This document shows, piece by piece, positions 22,991 to 30,208 of a stretch of 33,117 nt of DNA (the stretch's first letter is position 1; each line of letters starts with the position of its first letter). Both the position numbers and the translations under genes were made by a program. The notes under the pieces were generated by a model that worked only from the letters and a program-made list of their open reading frames with translations, was not told where the DNA came from and did not search any database. This DNA is from Candidatus Peribacter sp. UBA2144 (GTDB lineage: Bacteria; Patescibacteriota; Gracilibacteria; Peribacterales; Peribacteraceae). The stretch spans positions 3,349-36,465 of the forward strand of contig DCXE01000045.1 of assembly GCA_002328295.1 (NCBI GenBank), read 5' to 3'.

Positions 22991-24022
22991 ATGTCTAACA
23001 GTTCTAAATCCAGCGCCGGCATGTGGGCCGAATATGCAAAGAAAATAAAAAAGGTCTCTACCTTGAACGATCTGGAAGATATTGAACAGGAGCTATTTGG
23101 ACGCAAACAGGGCGTAATGACGCTTGCAATGAAGAAGTTGAAGGATTTAAGTCCCGATGAGAAAAAAGTGCAAGCAAAGGAACTTAATGAACAAAAGCAA
23201 ATACTGGTTGAGGAGCTAGAGAAACTACAGAATGATCTAGAGACTCCCACAGGAGACGTACTTGCCAAAAGTGATTCTATCGATGTGACTCTGGATCTTC
23301 CGGAAAAAGAACGCGGGCACCTTCATCTTATACCCGAATTTATAAGACAGGCAGAGGAAGTTTTTGGACGAATGGGATTTGATGTATTCAGAGGACCGGA
23401 GATAGAACCGGAAGAATACAATTTTGATCTTCTGAATTTTCCAAAAGACCATGCAGCGCGTGACTGGGCTGACGTTTTCTACATGAAAAAGCAAACAGCA
23501 CCCGATAACAGACTGACTCTTCGAGCACACACATCACCATGCCAAGTAAGATACATGCAAAAAAATAAGCCACCCCTCAAGGCTATCTTCCCAGGGAAAA
23601 CATATAGGAAAGACGATGACGCAACGCACTCTCCAATGTTTCATCAGTTGGAAGGATTAATGGTTGGTAAAGATATTACCTTGGCTAACATGAAGGCGGT
23701 AATGATTAAGTGCGTACAGGAACTAATAACACAGGATGCTGAATTTAGATTTCGAACCGGCTACTTCCCATTTGTTGAACCTGGGCTAGAGATGGACATG
23801 AAGTGGACCGGAGAAGATAAGACAAAAGAAGGAGACTGGCTAGAGATTGTAGGATGCGGAATGGTTCATCCGAATGTACTTAAGAATTGTGATATTGATC
23901 CCGACAAGTGGCAGGGATTTGCATTCGGATTCGGAGTTGACCGGATGGTTATGATCAAGCATCGAATTAAAAGTATAAGGGAGTTGTTCCCCGGGGATGT
24001 GCGCTTCCTTAGGCAGTTTTAA
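22991..24022 (+). CDS. pheS: Phenylalanine--tRNA ligase alpha subunit
   Basis: 343 aa, normal length. The N-terminal coiled coil (~1-90) carries the tRNA-binding arm. The class II catalytic core follows: FRGPEIEPEEYNFDLLNFPK, LTLRAHTSPCQVRYM, motif 2 around HSPMFHQLEGLMVGKDI, RTGYFPFVEPGLEMDM, and motif 3 AFGFGVDRMVMIKH. The terminus DVRFLRQF is the family hallmark. It pairs with PheT to charge tRNA-Phe; pheT is not adjacent, whereas in most bacteria pheS and pheT form one operon. Its own promoter sits in the preceding repeat-rich spacer. Confidence 0.97.
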   Translation: MSNSSKSSAGMWAEYAKKIKKVSTLNDLEDIEQELFGRKQGVMTLAMKKLKDLSPDEKKVQAKELNEQKQILVEELEKLQNDLETPTGDVLAKSDSIDVTLDLPEKERGHLHLIPEFIRQAEEVFGRMGFDVFRGPEIEPEEYNFDLLNFPKDHAARDWADVFYMKKQTAPDNRLTLRAHTSPCQVRYMQKNKPPLKAIFPGKTYRKDDDATHSPMFHQLEGLMVGKDITLANMKAVMIKCVQELITQDAEFRFRTGYFPFVEPGLEMDMKWTGEDKTKEGDWLEIVGCGMVHPNVLKNCDIDPDKWQGFAFGFGVDRMVMIKHRIKSIRELFPGDVRFLRQF

Positions 24023-24032
24023 ATAAGAAACA

Positions 24033-24123
24033 CAGAGGAAACAGAAGAACCAGACGTTTCAGAGGAATTGCTAGAGTACTCTTCTGTTTCTTCTGCTTCC
24101 TCTGACTCCTCTGTTTCCTCTTT
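24033..24123. repeat. GAGGAAACAGA / TCTGTTTCCTC phrase, mirrored
   Basis: The left arm has CACAGAGGAAACAGAAGAA; the right arm is a run of TTCTTCTG, CTTCCTCTG, ACTCCTCTG and TTTCCTCT. It fills the convergent spacer between pheS and the GC-rich gene. The same vocabulary appears at 33080-33117. Confidence 0.75.
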
Positions 24124-24136
24124 TTAGCATAGCGAA

Positions 24137-24164
24137 AGCCGCCCAACCTTTCGGTCAGGCGGCT
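24137..24164 (-). terminator. Hairpin terminator of the GC-rich gene
   Basis: AGCCGCC (24137-24143) and GGCGGCT (24158-24164) form a perfect 7-bp stem with an inner ACC/GGT pair. Read on the minus strand it is followed by TTCGCT. It lies 59 bp beyond the stop of the planctomycete-like gene and shares that gene's high GC, so it may have arrived with it. Confidence 0.6.
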
Positions 24165-24222
24165 ACGCTCCTAAATTGGTTTCAACCGTATCGCAGGCAC
24201 AAGGCCTTTGACCGGTTGTTTT

Positions 24223-25863
24223 TCAGTCATCAACGATGACCTTCGTCGTGAGACCACTTAGGTCCACGTCGATGACACTGGCCACCAGGTTCTCGTCGAG
24301 CGCGGTGACGCTTTCGATGGTCAGTCTGAACGGCACGCCCATCGCCAACGGTTCGGCAAAAATGTCGACCTCAACCCACCAATCCAACGGATCATCATCG
24401 AAGATGAAGTTTCCGTTATCCGGCCAGGTGAAGGTCAAGACGCCGTTAGCGGGTTGAACCGCATTCGACATCTGAACGGCTCCGCCGTTCCCATCGTCCG
24501 CCCAGATCATCGCGGCGAACACGTTCGTCAGGTCGCCTTGGACAGAGGAATCCGTTCCAATGACGATCTCCGTAACGGTTGAGTCGACCGGCGTCGAGTA
24601 GCCCTGGGCGTTGAGCGCCCTGATAGCTATGTCGCCGGGCTCCACTACCGTTTCGAACGGCATGTCATCCGTGATGACGAACACATTAGCCGGTAGCGTC
24701 GGCGGAACGGGCGGTCCGGGCGGTTGGACTTGCGGCGGTGGATTCTGAACCACCTCCACAGTGTCGAACTGAACGTCTCCGACGATCAAGTCAACTTCGT
24801 CACCACGATACGCTCCTGCCGAGAAATCGATCAGTACGTTGTACTCCGCGCCGGTTGTAATGGCGCCCAAGTGAGCAACGTAATCCTGTTCGATCCTGAC
24901 ATTCGACACGGCTTCTGTGCTACCCACCAACTCGACACTGACGGTGTTACCCGTCGCCACTTCCACAACCTCAGTTGAGGTAATGAACGTGGGTTCCATG
25001 TCGCCAGACGGAGGATACGTAACGTTCGACCAACCAATCGTGAACACCGCATCAACTACAAGCGGATCCGTTTCGCTGTGAACGAAACGCGGTGTTCCCA
25101 GGTGCACGTCTTCTTGCACCCGTTCCCCGACGTTCTGGTTGACCCGTTGATGCGCGACTTCAACAGTATACGCAAGCGGTTCAGGATCGTCCGCCGGGAT
25201 CGGTCTAGGCAAGGTACGCGAGCCGTTCGAATTGAGGTCGTTGATTATCACCAACACATCGATAGGCGCTATCACACCATCGCCGTTGACATCAAGCGGA
25301 TTACTCGGGATCGCTGCAGACACGTTGCGCGAGCCATACGAATTGAGATCGTTTATGACCTGCAACGCATCCAGAGGCGCTACCACACCGTCGCCGTTGG
25401 TATCATTTCGGCGTCCACTCCAGACACGAATCTGCTTCGCGGCTTCGTTGTTGCTCGGATCCGTATCCGTGCCGCTAACAACCGCTTGCGCAATCAGGTC
25501 GACCAGATCATCTTCCACCAAGTCTACGCCGTAGAGTGGAAGATAAACGGACGCGGTATGCCCGTCGGGAATGTTTCCGACGGCGTTGCGCAGTTTTCCG
25601 CCAACCATCTCCCATCCGGCATCCATTGCCGGAACGCCAAGCACCAACCCTGGGGGCAGATCCGCCTCGATTATTACGTCGTTGGACTGTCCGTCGTGAC
25701 TTGTGGCCGAAAGGCGTAAGTCAACGACGTGCAAGTTCTCGACGTCAATCGGGACGGCCCAACCTAATTCCAAGTCCGCCGCGAGCATCACACGATTCTC
25801 GAGCGGCTCAAGCAACAATCTGCGTGCCGCATTTCTACGGCATTTCGTGCGACGCGCGTGCAA
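24223..25863 (-). CDS. Planctomycete-type LEPR-motif surface protein with two dockerin-like repeats
   Basis: 546 aa. The N-terminus RRLLLEPLENRVMLAAD carries the LEPR-type motif typical of exported planctomycetal proteins. Two Ca-binding dockerin-type units follow near residues 153 and 190 (DTNGDGVVAPLDALQVINDL and DVNGDGVIAPIDVLVIINDL), both ending in a GSR motif. The rest is beta-rich, with a Pro-rich linker (PPPQVQPPGPPVPPTLPAN) and a C-terminal domain. The gene is markedly GC-richer than all neighbours and has its own terminator and a longer AT-rich leader. It is probably a horizontally acquired surface or adhesion gene, or an assembly join. The start is weak: only TTG at 25863; an in-frame TGA separates it from better ATGs upstream. 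Confidence 0.82.
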   Translation of the reverse strand: MHARRTKCRRNAARRLLLEPLENRVMLAADLELGWAVPIDVENLHVVDLRLSATSHDGQSNDVIIEADLPPGLVLGVPAMDAGWEMVGGKLRNAVGNIPDGHTASVYLPLYGVDLVEDDLVDLIAQAVVSGTDTDPSNNEAAKQIRVWSGRRNDTNGDGVVAPLDALQVINDLNSYGSRNVSAAIPSNPLDVNGDGVIAPIDVLVIINDLNSNGSRTLPRPIPADDPEPLAYTVEVAHQRVNQNVGERVQEDVHLGTPRFVHSETDPLVVDAVFTIGWSNVTYPPSGDMEPTFITSTEVVEVATGNTVSVELVGSTEAVSNVRIEQDYVAHLGAITTGAEYNVLIDFSAGAYRGDEVDLIVGDVQFDTVEVVQNPPPQVQPPGPPVPPTLPANVFVITDDMPFETVVEPGDIAIRALNAQGYSTPVDSTVTEIVIGTDSSVQGDLTNVFAAMIWADDGNGGAVQMSNAVQPANGVLTFTWPDNGNFIFDDDPLDWWVEVDIFAEPLAMGVPFRLTIESVTALDENLVASVIDVDLSGLTTKVIVDD

Positions 25864-26036
25864 ACTGCTCGCGCTCGCAACTCCATTTGACGATCACAAT
25901 TGTCCCTTGTTACGCATGACTCTCATCCTTTGCGAAAAACAATGAAACCAATAATTTATAAGGAGCGGTACTTTACAAGTGCACCTTTCCTTTAATTACT
26001 GGTCAAAACCAAAAATAGACACACACAGTAAAGTCG

Positions 26037-26067
26037 ATTATAATACCTCGAAACCTTGTTTTGTCAA
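26037..26067 (-). promoter_or_regulatory. Sigma70-like promoter upstream of the GC-rich gene
   Basis: On the minus strand TTGACA (26062-26067) is followed after 16 nt by TATTAT (26040-26045) or after 19 nt by TATAAT (26037-26042). The distance to the start is ~170 nt, unlike the leaderless pattern elsewhere. The gene-free stretch 25920-26116 otherwise holds AT-rich sequence only. Confidence 0.5.
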
Positions 26068-26116
26068 TTCTATTAGAATATACTATTTCTCCTCTATTCC
26101 GCTATTGGCCTGGAAA

Positions 26117-26767
26117 TTATGAGACTAACGAGATCTTCGAGAACCAATTCTCCGGATCTTTGGCAAATTGAGCTGCAATTTCAGCTTCTTCCTCTGTAAT
26201 TGAGCCCAATTCCGTGGCTACATCCAGAAGCTGAGGCAGGCCAGAAAGAGGATGATATTTGACACCAAATTGCTGTGCCTTCTCTGCAGATTTCAAGAGT
26301 CCATAATCAAATATTGCCACTACATCCGAAACAGTGGCTTCCCCTTCTTCCCGCAAAGCCTCCACAGCAGAGACTGAACTGCCGCCTGTTGAAATCAGAT
26401 CCTCGATAAGAACTATGTGCTTCCCCGAAGACAAATCCCCTTCAATTCTCTTCTTTGCACCATGCTCTTTTGTACTCTTTCTAACATAAACAAAAGGCAA
26501 CCTTAGAAAGCTTGCAACCAATGCTCCCCATCCAATTCCAGCACTTGCAGTCCCCGCGATTACATCAGGTTCAACATGCAATGCTCGAACTCTGGATAAG
26601 AGCGCCTGCACAACAAAGTCCCTCGCGTCAGGATGGCTATATACCATTCTATTGTCACAATATATCGGAGCCTTGATTCCACTTGTCCATGTAAAAGGTG
26701 GATCAACAGAAACTTTCACTGCACCGATGTTTAGAAGTAGTTCCGCGATTCGTTTGCCATGGGGCAT
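26117..26767 (-). CDS. pyrE: Orotate phosphoribosyltransferase
   Basis: 216 aa. PyrE joins orotate to PRPP to form OMP in pyrimidine synthesis. Seen are the substrate region FTWTSGIKAPIYCDNR, the GTASAGIGWGALVA loop, FVYVRKSTKEHGAKKRIEG (catalytic Lys loop) and the PRPP-binding motif VLIEDLISTGGSS near residue 120. Length and order match the family. The ATG at 26767 has a weak TAAGAT 15 nt upstream. No other pyrimidine gene lies in the window. Confidence 0.95.
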   Translation of the reverse strand: MPHGKRIAELLLNIGAVKVSVDPPFTWTSGIKAPIYCDNRMVYSHPDARDFVVQALLSRVRALHVEPDVIAGTASAGIGWGALVASFLRLPFVYVRKSTKEHGAKKRIEGDLSSGKHIVLIEDLISTGGSSVSAVEALREEGEATVSDVVAIFDYGLLKSAEKAQQFGVKYHPLSGLPQLLDVATELGSITEEEAEIAAQFAKDPENWFSKISLVS

Positions 26768-26784
26768 AGGATTGGGGGGTAGAT

Positions 26785-26880
26785 CTTAGAACTTAGAACT
26801 TAGGGATTTGATCATACATCGACTGATCTCTCTTCTGCAATTGCCAAACTTTATCTACTGCACTACTGCGCTATTGCGCC
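26785..26880. repeat. Spacer phrases CTTAGAA and ACTGCGCT
   Basis: The divergent pyrE-rsmG spacer has AGAACTTAGAACTTAGG near 26789 and ACTGCACTACTGCGCTATTG near 26857. The second phrase also occurs at 7388-7412. Confidence 0.6.
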
Positions 26881-26886
26881 TATTAT
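26881..26886 (+). promoter_or_regulatory. -10 box for rsmG
   Basis: TATTAT ending 9 nt before the ATG at 26896; overlapping TATATA is an alternative. Leaderless geometry. Confidence 0.55.
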
Positions 26887-26895
26887 ATAAGTCAA

Positions 26896-27609
26896 ATGAT
26901 CCCATCTGAACATGAATCAAAGCTCAGGCGATTAAACCAAATCTTCCTCGAAGAGAACCAGAAACTTAATCTATCCGCTTTCCGTGAGGAGGAACAAAGC
27001 TGGGTTGGAAATATAGAGGACTCATTATCAATATTAGACTCCCCTCTCCTTTTAGGAGAGGGTAAGCCTGTCCTGAGCGAAGCCGAAGGAGGGGTGAGGT
27101 CGTTAAAAATTCTCGACCTCGGCACAGGCGGAGGCTTCCCTCTCCTGCCCTTAGCCATATGCCAACCTGAATCTAAACTGACCGGACTTGATTCAACCAA
27201 TAAAAAAATCTCTGCAGTTGAACGAATTACAAAAGAACTTAGTCTGACCAATGTCGATCTGATATCCGGAAGAGCGGAAGAATTGGGACGTGATCCGGAG
27301 CATCGTGAGCAATATGACCTAATACTCTCGAGAGCAGTCGCGGGAACAAATACTCTTCTTGAACTCTGCGCACCGTTTGCAAAAGTCAAAGGAAAAATAG
27401 TTTTCTGGAAAAGTATGAAGATAGATAAAGAACTAGAAGACTCACTGATGGCAAGGGCAGAACTTACATGCCATCTGATAGATCAATATGAATATGAATT
27501 GCCGGAACCTTTCGGCAAACGCCAGCTTCTGGTTTTCGAAAAAACTTCTCCAACTCCAGATAAATATCCTCGCAAAATCGGCGAACCTAAAAAGAAACCC
27601 ATCACCTAA
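26896..27609 (+). CDS. rsmG: 16S rRNA (guanine527-N7)-methyltransferase RsmG with repeat insertion
   Basis: 237 aa. RsmG methylates N7 of G527 in the 530 loop of 16S rRNA using S-adenosylmethionine. Seen are the N-terminal LNLSAFREEEQSWVGNIEDSL, the SAM-binding loop ILDLGTGGGFPLLPLAI, the LDSTNKKISAVERI stretch and the ISGRAEEL...YDLILSRAVA region. Between IEDSLSILDS and the SAM loop, residues ~48-68 (SPLLLGEGKPVLSEAEGGVR) are translated from an inserted palindromic repeat, where relatives have only a short loop. The insertion keeps the frame, so the enzyme may still work. A Pro/Lys-rich tail runs into a CCCTAA-like phrase. Confidence 0.9.
   Translation: MIPSEHESKLRRLNQIFLEENQKLNLSAFREEEQSWVGNIEDSLSILDSPLLLGEGKPVLSEAEGGVRSLKILDLGTGGGFPLLPLAICQPESKLTGLDSTNKKISAVERITKELSLTNVDLISGRAEELGRDPEHREQYDLILSRAVAGTNTLLELCAPFAKVKGKIVFWKSMKIDKELEDSLMARAELTCHLIDQYEYELPEPFGKRQLLVFEKTSPTPDKYPRKIGEPKKKPIT
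27040..27100. repeat. Palindromic repeat inserted in frame in rsmG
   Basis: CCCTCTCCT (27042-27050) and AGGAGAGGG (27054-27062) form a perfect 9-bp hairpin, followed by CCTGTCCTGAGCGAAGCCG and a GGAGGGGTGAGG end that mirrors the start. About 60 bp, a multiple of three, coding for ~20 residues with no stop. Confidence 0.75.
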
Positions 27610-27640
27610 CCCTAGCCCTAGCCCTCACCCTAACCCTAAT
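27605..27640. repeat. CCCTAA/CCCTAG spacer phrase
   Basis: Six imperfect CCTAAC, CCTAGC and CCTCAC units between rsmG and rlmE, overlapping the rsmG stop. It looks telomere-like but is one more spacer phrase. Confidence 0.7.
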
Positions 27641-27642
27641 AA

Positions 27643-28221
27643 ATGCCTAAGAGATATACTCCAAATGATGAGCTGAGTCAGAAAGCTAAAGCCGAAGGCT
27701 ACCGCGCAAGATCAGTTTATAAACTCAAAGAGCTTGATGAGAAGTTCAATCTGATTAAACCCGGTATGACTGTTCTTGACCTTGGAGCCGCTCCGGGCAG
27801 TTGGTTGCAATACGCAAAAGAAAAAGTTGGACCTAAGGGCAAAGTTATCGGAGTTGATTTACAAGAAATTGAACCGATAGAAGGAATCGAAACAATCAAA
27901 GCAGATATAACCGAACCTACCTTACTTACCTTACCTACCATACCTAAATCTATTGACCTAATATTATCCGATCTTGCCCCCTCAACCAGTGGAGTAAAAG
28001 ACGTAGATCAGTGGAGATCAATAGAATTAAATCAGGCAGTTGAAAAAATTGCTGAGCAAGCCTTAAAGCCAGGAGGCGTCTGCGTAATGAAAGTGTTCAG
28101 AGGAGCTGACTTTGATGATTTCCTCAGAAGCCTTAAAACCAAGTGGGAAACAGTCAAAACAGCTCAGGTAAAGGCTTCGCGGGATAGGAGTCGGGAGATT
28201 TATATTCTGATAGCAAATTGA
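27643..28221 (+). CDS. rlmE: 23S rRNA (uridine2552-2'-O)-methyltransferase RlmE
   Basis: 192 aa, FtsJ/RrmJ family; methylates the 2'-OH of U2552 in the 23S A-loop. Seen are YRARSVYKLKELDEKF (catalytic Lys), the SAM loop VLDLGAAPGSWLQYA, DLILSDLAPSTSG (catalytic Asp), CVMKVFRG (Lys) and SREIYILIAN (Glu), giving the full K-D-K-E set. Length is typical. It follows rsmG directly, so two rRNA methyltransferases are neighbours. It ends at TGA, confirming TGA as stop. No ribosome binding site precedes the ATG. Confidence 0.95.
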   Translation: MPKRYTPNDELSQKAKAEGYRARSVYKLKELDEKFNLIKPGMTVLDLGAAPGSWLQYAKEKVGPKGKVIGVDLQEIEPIEGIETIKADITEPTLLTLPTIPKSIDLILSDLAPSTSGVKDVDQWRSIELNQAVEKIAEQALKPGGVCVMKVFRGADFDDFLRSLKTKWETVKTAQVKASRDRSREIYILIAN

Positions 28222-28673
28222 CAATTGACAATGAACAATGGACAATTACCTGCTATGAAAAAAACAAACCCATTGCAGGTAAAGAGCTTTAAATTTGCAT
28301 TAAATATAATCGAAATTTATAAACAACTCATCAAAGAAAAGGAATTTGTCATGAGTAAGCAATTACTAAGATCAGGTACAAGTATTGGCGCAAATATTGA
28401 AGAAGCTCTACAAGCCCAATCAAAGAAAGATTTTATTCACAAGTTATCAATTGCACTCAAAGAAGCACAAGAAACTGGTTATTGGATCAAGCTGCTCAAA
28501 GAGAGTTCAATTTTGGATAAAGAGAAGGCAACAGATTTATTTATTCAAGCTAAGGAATTAATGAAAATGCTCACAGCTATTATAAAGACGTCTAAAAGCA
28601 ATATCCTTAAACAATCTATCGAACATTAAATTCGAGTCTCCAATTGTCAATTGTCAATTGTCCATTGTCAATT
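28216..28673. mobile_element. Candidate transposase-less cassette: four-helix-bundle gene within inverted phrase repeats
   Basis: The left arm (28216-28248) is built of AATTGACA, AATGAACA and AATGGACA units. The right arm (28642-28673), read on the other strand, is AATTGACA, AATGGACA, AATTGACA, AATTGACA. The arms enclose only the S23-like gene. The same TTGACAATTGACA unit occurs without the gene at 1408-1530 and 7290-7320. No transposase, recombinase or clear target duplication is visible. Confidence 0.5.
28255..28629 (+). CDS. Four-helix bundle protein (S23 / IVP family)
   Basis: 124 aa. The pattern matches the small four-helix proteins often found in 23S rRNA intervening sequences and related to the accessory protein Avd of diversity-generating retroelements. 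Key pieces are KSFKFALNIIEIYKQL, the hallmark SKQLLRSGTSIGANIEEALQ, and SIALKEAQETGYWIKLLKES with its C-terminal helix. The protein is basic and would bind nucleic acid (inference). Here it is not inside a 23S gene and there is no reverse transcriptase nearby. The ATG at 28255 is preferred: earlier in-frame codons are repeat DNA. Inverted phrase repeats flank it on both sides. Confidence 0.85.
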   Translation: MKKTNPLQVKSFKFALNIIEIYKQLIKEKEFVMSKQLLRSGTSIGANIEEALQAQSKKDFIHKLSIALKEAQETGYWIKLLKESSILDKEKATDLFIQAKELMKMLTAIIKTSKSNILKQSIEH

Positions 28674-28679
28674 CAGACT

Positions 28680-29456
28680 ATGAACAACGACTTCCATCTT
28701 ATGATCACTCTTAAAAACGTCAGCAAAGTATTCAAGAAGCAAGCCGTGCTCGAGGACATTTCGCTCAAAATTAAACCTGGCGAGTTTGTTTGCATAGTCG
28801 GCCCTAGCGGAGCCGGCAAATCGACTTTGATTCATATACTTGCCGGAGCCGAAAAGATTACAACTGGAACCATTGAGTTTGACGGGGTCAACTTGAGGAT
28901 TGTTCCTCCATTGGCTCTTAGATTTTTCAAAAGGAGGATTGGAGTTGTGTTTCAAAACTACAGGTTGCTTAGTAAACGTACTGTTGCAGAAAACATCGCA
29001 TACCCTCTGGAAGTCTGCGGAGCTCCGGAGAATTTGATCAAAGCAAGAGTGGAAGGACTTCTTGAAAAGATGCATATGAAACGAAGAGCAAATGCTCTTC
29101 CCCGCGAACTTTCCGGAGGAGAACTTGCCCGCACTGCAATTGCAAGAGCTATTGCACATGGACCTATAGTCCTTTTGGTAGATGAGCCAACGGGCAATCT
29201 GGATCCTGATCAGTCACTTAAGGTTCTTAAACTTCTAAAACAAATCAACAAAGATGGTACAACAGTTGTACTTGCAACTCACGATTTGGAATTGGTTAAA
29301 CAAGTTAAAGGAAGGATTATTTTGATTGAAGATGGAAAGATCACAAAAGATGCAAAACCGCGAGCTTCCAAGAAACATGAGACAGAACCCACTCCAGTTC
29401 AGACTAAATCCAAATCTAAGTCCAAGAAAGTTAAAGTGACGGCTCTGGGATCTTAA
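28680..29456 (+). CDS. ftsE: FtsE-type ABC ATPase
   Basis: About 258 aa. FtsE with FtsX links cell-wall hydrolases to the divisome. Seen are MITLKNVSKVFKKQAVLEDI, Walker A GPSGAGKST, the Q-loop VFQNYRLLSKRTVAENI (typical FtsE), signature LSGGELARTAIARA (FtsE usually has GEQQR here), Walker B VLLVDEPTGNLDP and H-loop ATHDLEL. A Lys/Ser-rich tail of ~40 residues extends beyond the usual end. No ftsX follows; the next gene is on the other strand and is not FtsX-like. The start may be 28680 or the in-frame ATG 28701, which fits homologs better; codons before 28680 are repeat. Confidence 0.85.
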   Translation: MNNDFHLMITLKNVSKVFKKQAVLEDISLKIKPGEFVCIVGPSGAGKSTLIHILAGAEKITTGTIEFDGVNLRIVPPLALRFFKRRIGVVFQNYRLLSKRTVAENIAYPLEVCGAPENLIKARVEGLLEKMHMKRRANALPRELSGGELARTAIARAIAHGPIVLLVDEPTGNLDPDQSLKVLKLLKQINKDGTTVVLATHDLELVKQVKGRIILIEDGKITKDAKPRASKKHETEPTPVQTKSKSKSKKVKVTALGS

Positions 29457-29459
29457 TAT

Positions 29460-29597
29460 TTGTAATTTTCAATTTAAAATTTGCAATTTTCATTCAATTT
29501 TCAATTATTAATGTTTAATTTCTAAATAGTATGGATTTGGAAATTGTAAATTGGATCTTGAATGATAATTCAAAATTGAAAATTAAAAATTTATTCG
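29460..29597. repeat. AATTTTCAATTT / AAATTGAAAATT phrase, mirrored
   Basis: The left half has TTTTCAATTT, TTTGCAATTTTC and CAATTTTCAATTA; the right half mirrors them as AAATTGTAAATTG and CAAAATTGAAAATTAA. It fills the convergent spacer between ftsE and the membrane protein gene. Confidence 0.7.
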
Positions 29598-29603
29598 TTC
29601 TCT

Positions 29604-30056
29604 CTAATTTCCTGCCGAATTGTCTTCAATATTACTAACAACGTCCTCTTTGGGCTTCTCCTCACCAATCACCTTCTCTGCTTTCGAAGGAAAGAATCTA
29701 ATCAAAGCTCCGCAAACAACAAGGAAGTAAACCATTTCCGGAACTAAAATGTTCCAAGACGTATTTCCTTGCGCTATCAGAATTAAATCGACTACAAAGC
29801 GTGCCAGATGATAAAGAATCAGAACTATGATTAAGTTTACGTACTTAATAGGCTGCAGAAATGCGAGCGCAGTTGCGATCGCAATAACTACAAGAAGTGA
29901 TCCACCTACCATAGAGAGGTATCTATGCATTGCATCAAGCTCAACCAGATCGTAAATATCCAACAGCATCTGTGATGTGAAAAGCATTGCATACGCGAAA
30001 TAGAGCGTAAATATGAAGGCGATGGCTAGTGTCAGCCTGAGGGATCTTGTGTGCAT
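29604..30056 (-). CDS. Small four-helix membrane protein (150 aa)
   Basis: Not recognised. Four hydrophobic helices lie at about residues 8-30 (LTLAIAFIFTLYFAYAMLF), 49-67, 71-93 and 103-122, followed by an acidic, Lys/Glu-rich cytoplasmic tail (KAEKVIGEEKPKEDVVSNIE). No catalytic motif stands out. A TAAACT ends 6 nt before the ATG at 30056. It is divergent from purM, with a mirrored phrase repeat between. Confidence 0.65.
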   Translation of the reverse strand: MHTRSLRLTLAIAFIFTLYFAYAMLFTSQMLLDIYDLVELDAMHRYLSMVGGSLLVVIAIATALAFLQPIKYVNLIIVLILYHLARFVVDLILIAQGNTSWNILVPEMVYFLVVCGALIRFFPSKAEKVIGEEKPKEDVVSNIEDNSAGN

Positions 30057-30077
30057 AGGGTAAGTTTACATTGATGA

Positions 30078-30168
30078 GTTAAAAGTGAATAGTGAATAGT
30101 TAATAGTGGCTGAAATGATTGGTTCTCTTTAGTAACTTTTCACTATTCACTATTAACTATTCACTTTT
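30078..30168. repeat. AGTGAATAGT phrase, mirrored
   Basis: The left arm GTTAAAAGTGAATAGTGAAT (30078-30097, then AGTTAATAGTG) mirrors the right arm CACTATTCACTATTAAC plus TATTCACTTTT (30141-30168). Same vocabulary as 20953-21048, ten kilobases away. Confidence 0.75.
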
Positions 30169-30196
30169 TTACAAGACATCTTTGGCAATATCCAGC

Positions 30197-30202
30197 TACA
30201 AT
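30197..30202 (+). promoter_or_regulatory. -10 box for purM
   Basis: TACAAT ending 6 nt before the ATG at 30209; rules out the upstream ATG at 30119, which lies in the repeat. Confidence 0.65.
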
Positions 30203-30208
30203 ACACCC

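Noticed and set aside
24223..25863. Cellulosome component because of dockerin repeats
   Set aside because: No cohesin or glycoside hydrolase domain is seen; such repeats are common in planctomycetal surface proteins without cellulosomes.
27605..27640. Telomere or linear replicon end (CCCTAA units)
   Set aside because: It lies between two housekeeping genes, is short and imperfect, and behaves like the other spacer phrases.
28255..28629. Diversity-generating retroelement (Avd-like protein)
   Set aside because: No reverse transcriptase, template repeat or variable repeat lies nearby; only the small protein family is shared.
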